Positions 58,569 to 64,000 of a stretch of 64,000 bases of DNA are shown here, piece by piece (positions within the stretch are counted from its first letter, which is position 1; each line of letters opens with the position of its first letter). The position numbers were made by a program, and so were the translations under genes. Source of the DNA: Branchiostoma floridae. Its lineage: Eukaryota; Chordata; Leptocardii; Amphioxiformes; Branchiostomatidae. Location of the stretch: the NCBI RefSeq assembly GCF_000003815.2, contig NC_049992.1, positions 6,202,461-6,266,460 of the forward strand, given 5' to 3'. Under the pieces are notes generated by a model, which was not told where the DNA came from, made no database searches, and saw only the letters and a list, made by a program, of their open reading frames with translations.

Positions 58569-60665
58569 CTATAATTCCGTATGCGTCGTGTATGTGGGGT
58601 TGCTGACGCCTTCTTTTGTCATGACGTCATCTTTCTTATCACGCATCATGATACTACCCTGGATGGGTAGCGCGTCCTCTGGAACTTTCAATACGCACCC
58701 GCGTCGACCGAACCGCACGGACAGAAAAATCGCACCGGCCACGAGAACCACGCCACAGAACGCCCCAACAGCCACGCCCACTACAAGCGCCGTGTCTAGC
58801 TGTTCTGTGCCGGTCTGTTGTTTCGGGTCGTCCGTGACTGGTTTTCCCGTGGGTGTCTTTGGTGGGAACGGCGGATCTTTCGTCGGAAACGCAGTTGTTT
58901 TTAAAGGGAGTTCTACAGTCTTCGTCAATATGGTCGTTTTTCCTTTGCTGGTCGTTAAGCCATTTGGTGACGACTCCAAAGGCTTGGCTGTTGAAGAGAC
59001 GTGCTTCGTCGTGTCGGCAATCACCGTCGGTTTCGTCGGGTAGCCGTCGGTCACCTTCGGCTTGGTCGTCGGCGTTGACTCGGTAAGTTTCGGAGTTGTT
59101 TCATCAGTCGTCTTGGTTTCGCTCAGTTTCGGCGTTGTTACAGCGACAGATATGTCAGCTGCTGTAGTTTTTGACGTCGGCTCATAGGTTGTAGATTCCA
59201 TACCATCTGTTGTAGTTTCTGCCATAGGCTGACTTGTAGATTCAAACTGAGTTGCTGTAGTTGGGACTATCGTTGTAGGTTTGGTTGTAGGCTCACTGCT
59301 GGTTAGAGGCGGTGTAGTTGTCTCCTCAGTGGTTGTAACAATTGTTGTTGTTGTTGTAGGTAGTTGCGTTGTAGTACACGGCACGGTTACATCGCTACAG
59401 GTCAAGTCACTATCCGGGAGTTCAGATACGTACAAACCGTCGTTTTCTTCGCAGTAGACCCCACACTGAAACAGAGCCTCGTCTTGCAGTACCGTTGCAG
59501 TCTTCATCCAGTTCTTGAAGTCGTTGAAGTTACAGTCGCACTTCCAAGGGTTTCCCGCGAGATACAAGTACGTCAAGTTTGCGAGGAGCGGAAAATCGCT
59601 TGAACCGATCGTGGTAAACTTGTTATCGGATAACTGTAATGTTGATAAACCCTGTGGTAAGTGCTTCGGGACTTCAGTGAGGAGGTTGTTTGCAAGCTGC
59701 AAGGTTCGAAGCGCGTTTAAACTCTCAAATGTGCGTTCGGTCAAGTCTTCGTCTTCTATTCTGTTTTCGTCCAAGCGTAGGTCATTCAGAACGACAAGAC
59801 CATGAAATGACGAGCTGGCTAAAGACGATATTCTGTTGGAGCTGACGTCTAAGCTGGTGAGGCTAGCCAACTGCACAAAAGTGTTTCCAGCGATAGCGGT
59901 GATTTTGTTGCCGTGTAGAAAGAGTTTTCTGAGCATCGAAAGCCCAGAGAACGCATCTAGTTCGATCTCTTGTATATCGTTTGACTCTAGATGCAAGAAC
60001 ATCAAATCTTTTAAATCATTGAAGGAGTCGTTCCGAACAACTTGTATGTTGTTGTCTTGAAGCGTCAAGAACTGAAGATGCTGCAACTGCTGGATGGCCC
60101 GGGATGGTATATCAACAATGTTGTTTGAAGCCAAATACAGATCCGTTAGACCATCAAGCTGCTGGAATGCAGTTTCATCTACGGTGACTATGTCATTGTT
60201 CGTAAATTTTAGACTTGAGAGGCTTGGAAGGTTGGAAAAGGCTTTGGACTGTATTCGGTTGATTTTATTGTTGCTGAGATCTAAAGACTGAAGTTGTGGA
60301 AGATCTTTAAAGGTGTCAGTTTCTAAAGATGTGAGTTCGTTTCCCTGCATCTGAATTTTTTTTAACATAGAAAGATTCCTAAGGGCTCCAGGGGCGATGC
60401 TCTGAATGCCATTATCGTTCAAATACAGAGTCTGTAGCTGAGGAAGGTTCACGAAGGCTCCCGAGTTTACCCGAACGATGGTATTTCCGGAGATTCGGAC
60501 GAAGGTGACGTCACTCGGGATCGGATCGGGTATGCTCGTCAGGCCGCTGTTGTCGCAGTAGAGCTGGTTGGAGTTATAACTACATCCGCTAGGGGCCCCC
60601 TGGCCGCCAATGAAAGGGACGATGGTGCAGAGGGAAAGAAGGACGGACAGTATGGCCGTTTCCAT
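58569..60665 (-). CDS. Leucine-rich-repeat type I membrane protein with Thr-rich stalk (paralog B)
   Basis: One open coding exon of 698 residues. The ATG at 60665 (GTCGCCATGG) is a strong start, a few tens of bases after an acceptor CTTCTTCAG near 60702, so the 5'UTR is spliced. Order: signal peptide about 1-24; short N-cap (GCSYNSNQLYC); about thirteen LRRs; C-cap NPWKCDCNFNDFKNW with four cysteines; a long Thr/Ser/Pro stalk; one membrane helix about 626-650 (VVGVAVGAFCGVVLVAGAIF); a 48-residue cytoplasmic tail with NPTY and a C-terminal TEL. The LRR caps and the opening LTSIP.PIPSD motif match paralog A, so the two arose by tandem duplication. By architecture a surface receptor or adhesion protein; no orthologue is claimed. 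Confidence 0.88.
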   Translation of the reverse strand: METAILSVLLSLCTIVPFIGGQGAPSGCSYNSNQLYCDNSGLTSIPDPIPSDVTFVRISGNTIVRVNSGAFVNLPQLQTLYLNDNGIQSIAPGALRNLSMLKKIQMQGNELTSLETDTFKDLPQLQSLDLSNNKINRIQSKAFSNLPSLSSLKFTNNDIVTVDETAFQQLDGLTDLYLASNNIVDIPSRAIQQLQHLQFLTLQDNNIQVVRNDSFNDLKDLMFLHLESNDIQEIELDAFSGLSMLRKLFLHGNKITAIAGNTFVQLASLTSLDVSSNRISSLASSSFHGLVVLNDLRLDENRIEDEDLTERTFESLNALRTLQLANNLLTEVPKHLPQGLSTLQLSDNKFTTIGSSDFPLLANLTYLYLAGNPWKCDCNFNDFKNWMKTATVLQDEALFQCGVYCEENDGLYVSELPDSDLTCSDVTVPCTTTQLPTTTTTIVTTTEETTTPPLTSSEPTTKPTTIVPTTATQFESTSQPMAETTTDGMESTTYEPTSKTTAADISVAVTTPKLSETKTTDETTPKLTESTPTTKPKVTDGYPTKPTVIADTTKHVSSTAKPLESSPNGLTTSKGKTTILTKTVELPLKTTAFPTKDPPFPPKTPTGKPVTDDPKQQTGTEQLDTALVVGVAVGAFCGVVLVAGAIFLSVRFGRRGCVLKVPEDALPIQGSIMMRDKKDDVMTKEGVSNPTYTTHTEL

Positions 60666-61215
60666 GGCGACTGTTCGTCCACCAGCTTTCCCCTCTAAAA
60701 ATCTGAAGAAGAAAAACAACACAAAGGAAGACGTCATTTTAAAGCACAGATATTGTTGTCGAGTAAAAATTGTCGAGGTAAAATATTAAATGCGGTATTG
60801 TATAACGCCTAAAAAAACATGTTGGGCACTGTACATTCATGTTCTACGAATCTTGGTAGTTTACAGTACCTGTATCTGAAGCGAGAAGAAGTCAAATTCA
60901 ATTAGTAGAATATAATTCTTGTGTTGGTTGAGATTGTACATAATTTATGTATCTGTCAACTATTCTTTTGTTGCGATCTGTACTTAACCCTGTGGGTACA
61001 TGTATATAAATGTATGTACAATCATTCATATATTACACTGAACGACCTATCGCACCTAATTACCTTTCCACATCTAGTTCTTCAAAGTTATCAAATGAAG
61101 ACGCCCCTACTATCTGTACTTGGTGGCGACGAATTCCACTTTACGATAGTTCTAGAACTTCGGCTTCAAGTAAAATGTACCACGGGGACAGTGGCATACT
61201 CGTACGAGTCGTCTG

Positions 61216-61448
61216 GTAGCGGGATTCAAACTTGAGACCTTCCGGATTACAAACCATTAGACACGCACACTATGTACGTATCGNNNNNNNNNNNNNNNNN
61301 NNNNNNNNNNNNNNNNNNNNNNNNNNNNNNNNNNNNNNNNNNNNNNNNNNNNNNNNNNNNNNNNNNNNNNNNNNNNNNNNNNNGCGGGCTTCAAACTTGA
61401 GACCTTCCGAATTACAAACCATTAGACACGCCCACTATGTACGTATCG
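61216..61448 (-). mobile_element. tRNA-like SINE heads flanking an assembly gap
   Basis: A 65-bp segment ending ...ACTATGTACGTATCG is present at 61219-61283 and again at 61384-61448, either side of the gap. On the minus strand it contains AGTTTGAATCCC, close to a pol III B box, after a tRNA-like TGTCTAATGG. The gap may hide a tandem copy or be an assembly artefact. Confidence 0.5.
61284..61383. other. Assembly gap (N run, 100 bp)
   Basis: All bases are N. The round length suggests an arbitrary placeholder gap. Confidence 1.
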
Positions 61449-61654
61449 TGTGCCCATTTAAGGATAACGTCACCCCTCACCCATTTTTTGGGTAGGCCCC
61501 AAAAACAATACATTTATAAGTTTACAATCCTACCTAGGTTTATGATTTTGAATATGAATGTAAGTGCTTGTAAGTGTGGCCTTTTAAAGACAAAATTAAG
61601 ATATAGACGGATCTCAATGCCTTTGACACGCTTAGCATCTTCACAGAGTGCAAT

Positions 61655-61872
61655 TAGTCTCTACCAGACTGCGGCTCGCTGGAAAAATCGTAGAAATGGA
61701 GGAGTTAGCCGGCCAGAGGAATATAACCGGCCAGGGAACAGCACGCGATCGTCGGAGTCTGTTGAATCTCGGTGCCTTGTTTGATGTGCCGCGAGCTGTT
61801 CCCTGGCCGGTTATATTCCTCTCTATTTGTTCCATTTCTACGATTTTCCAGCGATCCGGAGTCTGGTAGAGA
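61655..61872. mobile_element. Foldback element with TAGTCTCTACCAGACT ends
   Basis: The arms TAGTCTCTACCAGACT, CGCTGGAAAAATCGTAGAAATGG and GGAATATAACCGGCCAGGGA are repeated inverted on the right. AGTGCAAT occurs directly left and one or two bases outside the right end. A lone end also lies near 36078. Confidence 0.75.
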
Positions 61873-62266
61873 CTACAGTGCAATCTGCATTTACCACTCC
61901 TCCATAGTTGTGAGTTTAATCATTAAAGAGTGCTTGCTGTGAGGGGCTACTTAAAACACCGTGTTATCAGTTCGCAAACATTTGGAGTCAGGCCACCTTC
62001 CGTGGGGCGTGATTTTGTTACGCGTCAAACAGCTCAGCAGTTTTAACTGTCAACAACTCAAACCGTTGGATTTGACTTTTAATAACGGGGGAGGGGGTTG
62101 ATAGCACCTTTTTTAAGCAAGGCTTTCAAAAGTTACGGTGGTTGATAGAGTTAGACTGATTTGTAACATTTAAGGAGACAAACAAACAAATAGAATAGTA
62201 TAGAATGTGTCTACTCTAGTCTAACAGCTAACTCTAAACTGTAACTTGTTTTGTAATTTTCCGGCA

Positions 62267-62545
62267 GTTACGATTTTGCTAGCTGAAGATCTGCTCCAAT
62301 ATTTCCAAAAATTAAAAGTATTGCCTTTGGTAGATCCACGCCCGCGGTGGATTGTATTCGAAGGTATATCTTTTCTATTGACAGAAATACCTCTGTTTAC
62401 ACCCCGCCCACCGGAATCAGCTCAATCAGACCGTTCGGCACTCGTTCGGTCTACTCAAACGCTTGAAAATATTCTAAGATTCTTTAAACATCAGTACAAG
62501 TTTGAAGGAAAATCTGTCGATTCGCTACTCCCGAAGGCTTATTGA
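62267..62545 (+). CDS. Unidentified open frame, possible terminal exon
   Basis: After a CAG acceptor-like site (TTTTCCGGCAG) an open frame of about 92 codons runs to TGA. It contains LLQYFQKLKVLPLVDPRPRW, FLLTEIPLF and a basic C-terminus, and has no internal ATG start. I do not recognise it; it could be the last exon of an unknown gene, a transposon relic, or chance. Confidence 0.2.
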   Translation, partial: VTILLAEDLLQYFQKLKVLPLVDPRPRWIVFEGISFLLTEIPLFTPRPPESAQSDRSALVRSTQTLENILRFFKHQYKFEGKSVDSLLPKAY

Positions 62546-63719
62546 TTTAGTTTACTTTAGCGGTACTCCAGGGGTGTTGCCAAACCTATCAAAGTCCACT
62601 GAGCCATGGGTGCTCTAAATTTCTGCCAAAATGTTGCAAATCAAAATTCTATTATTTTCATCTTAACGACAAGATTATACAACTAAAAAAAATATCTAGT
62701 CAATACTACGATTTCATAAAGCAATGTTTTGCTCTGCGTCAACTTCAGGCAGAAAGAAGCCTTTATAAAAATGACAAACTCCAAGCGGTCGCGATCTACA
62801 CTCCCTACATGTCTACAGGTCTACAGAAGTGTCTTTTTTATGCAAGCTACGTTTCTAACAGTTCTTTTCGTCTTAGATCACAAACGTACCTTCAAGTTGG
62901 TGCTCTTGTGTGGACTGTCAGAAGTTGTACCGCTTACACCGGAGTTCACCTGAGAGTTACGTAAAACTGTGTCAGGGTCCACCTGCCGGTCTATGACGTA
63001 ATGCTTGCCCTGACCCGAAGTGACCTCGCGCGGATATAACAAGCTAGAACGTTTAGATGCCGCATAACATTGATTTATGGATGGTATATCCTTTAGGGAA
63101 TATTTCATAGATGATAAATATGTTCTGTGGCATAGGCTTTGAATTATTAATGTAAAAAATATGATGTCCACTCACGCACATGTATACAGTCATATACACA
63201 ATACAATACCAAAGCTAACCTTTGTTATTACGGCCATGAAAAATGGAGGTACTGTTTTGGTTGCGCCTCTGAAATTTAGTATGTGGGTAGGTCGTGGTAA
63301 GACAAGGGTCATATAGTCAACATTGGGCCTGCTGACGAGCACCCTTGGTACTACAGCAACACTTCCAGTATTTGTATCTTGTCTTATACATGCTATAGTC
63401 TTGTTATGAATGTTGTAATAAAAATATTCCATGTATATCTATGGTTTGGGAATACTTTTTGACCACATGTACCGAACCCGAAGGGTCATATCGTTATCAT
63501 GACGTTTGATAAAAATTACTCATGTTTTAGGTCCCACTCGTCTCTTTATCATGAAACACAGAGCCATCTTTTTCCAAGCTGTTAATTTGCTATGCACGCG
63601 GGTTGAGATATTTTTGAAATTCAAGAAAGTTGGTGTTTGTATGTTCGGTTCTTTTATTTTTGTTTTTGTTTTCTTCCCAGAAAGATATCCTTGTCATTTG
63701 CTAAGCTGCATTTTGAAAA

Positions 63720-63815
63720 CCCCATATTCAGCCCTAAGCTTAAGGGTCGTTTCAGAATGCAACGAAACCCCATATTCAGCCCTAAGCTTAAGGGTCGTTT
63801 CAGAATGCAACGTAC
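63720..63815. repeat. Two copies of a 48-bp unit
   Basis: CCCCATATTCAGCCCTAAGC and the rest of the unit to CAGAATGCAACG(A) occur twice head to tail from 63720 and 63768. The unit has a near-palindromic CCCTAAGCTTAAGGG core. Confidence 0.9.
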
Positions 63816-64000
63816 ACAACAGAAGACGCGGTCAATTTCACCCATTATCAAATATGCCAGTCCCAGTCAAGGCATTCTGGGGTCTCAAAGAGTGAATATT
63901 TCCGACAAAAGTGACTCTTTTAAAGGTAGATATATCTTCTTTATTGTTTTCAAGTCTTGGAGTTCAGACTTACCCTCTCTGATATTAATCTATCTAGTTG

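Larger units (their letters stand above)
60666..64000. other. Region right of the LRR pair; no firm gene
   Basis: It holds the upstream part of paralog B, SINE-like duplicates around an assembly gap, a foldback element, one unidentified open frame and a 48-bp duplication, each listed separately. The rest shows nothing recognisable. Confidence 0.45.

Noticed and set aside
58540-60291. Plus-strand frames over LRR paralog B
   Set aside because: Shadows of the long minus-strand coding exon.

Overview
The window looks like genomic DNA of an invertebrate deuterostome, most likely an amphioxus (Branchiostoma). The evidence is intron-rich genes with GT-AG splice sites, vertebrate-grade protein matches with compact introns, and very many short non-autonomous DNA transposons and tRNA-derived SINEs. 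There is no prokaryotic gene structure. The species is an inference; the protein families come from reading the exons. Two assembly gaps are present (4437-4983 and 61284-61383).

Layout, left to right. (1) 1-8203, minus strand: a CW-type zinc-finger gene best read as ZCWPW1, a histone-mark reader. Nine phase-consistent coding exons are visible and the 3' part runs off the left edge. (2) 10411-19103, plus strand: MEPCE (7SK snRNA methylphosphate capping enzyme), four exons, 645 residues. ZCWPW1 and MEPCE are head to head, as I recall them in human. (3) 22138-33138, plus strand: NECAP (AP-2 associated endocytic factor), eight exons, 279 residues. (4) 39608-50704, minus strand: MTHFR (5,10-methylenetetrahydrofolate reductase), twelve coding exons, 686 residues, convergent with NECAP. 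(5) 54450-56603 and 58569-60665, minus strand: two tandem single-coding-exon leucine-rich-repeat type I membrane proteins with mucin-like stalks. (6) 60666-64000: no firm gene, one unidentified open frame, and foldback and SINE fragments.

The genes do not form one pathway: chromatin reading, snRNA capping, clathrin endocytosis, folate metabolism and cell-surface recognition sit side by side. What is unusual is how repeats have reshaped splice sites. In MTHFR the 3' splice site of coding exon 2 plus about the first 37 exon bases is tandemly repeated four to five times, and the nearest copies are 72 bp apart, so alternative acceptor use would add 24 or 48 residues in frame. The same gene carries a stray copy of the 3' end of exon 2 with its donor, and a duplicated 5'UTR acceptor. 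In NECAP a short transposon landed on the donor of exon 7 and its target-site duplication rebuilt a second donor. In the ZCWPW1-like gene a 46-bp minisatellite has grown from the donor region of one exon.

Mobile elements with visible hallmarks include five copies of a TA-flanked MITE of about 200 bp, two 201-bp MITEs with 6-bp target duplications, an hAT-like element with an 8-bp duplication, an element with an 11-bp duplication, a tRNA-SINE with a perfect 14-bp duplication, a second SINE-like insert with a 13-bp duplication, and the 3' end of a CR1/L2-like retrotransposon. All family names for transposons are inferences from ends and target duplications. No database search was possible.
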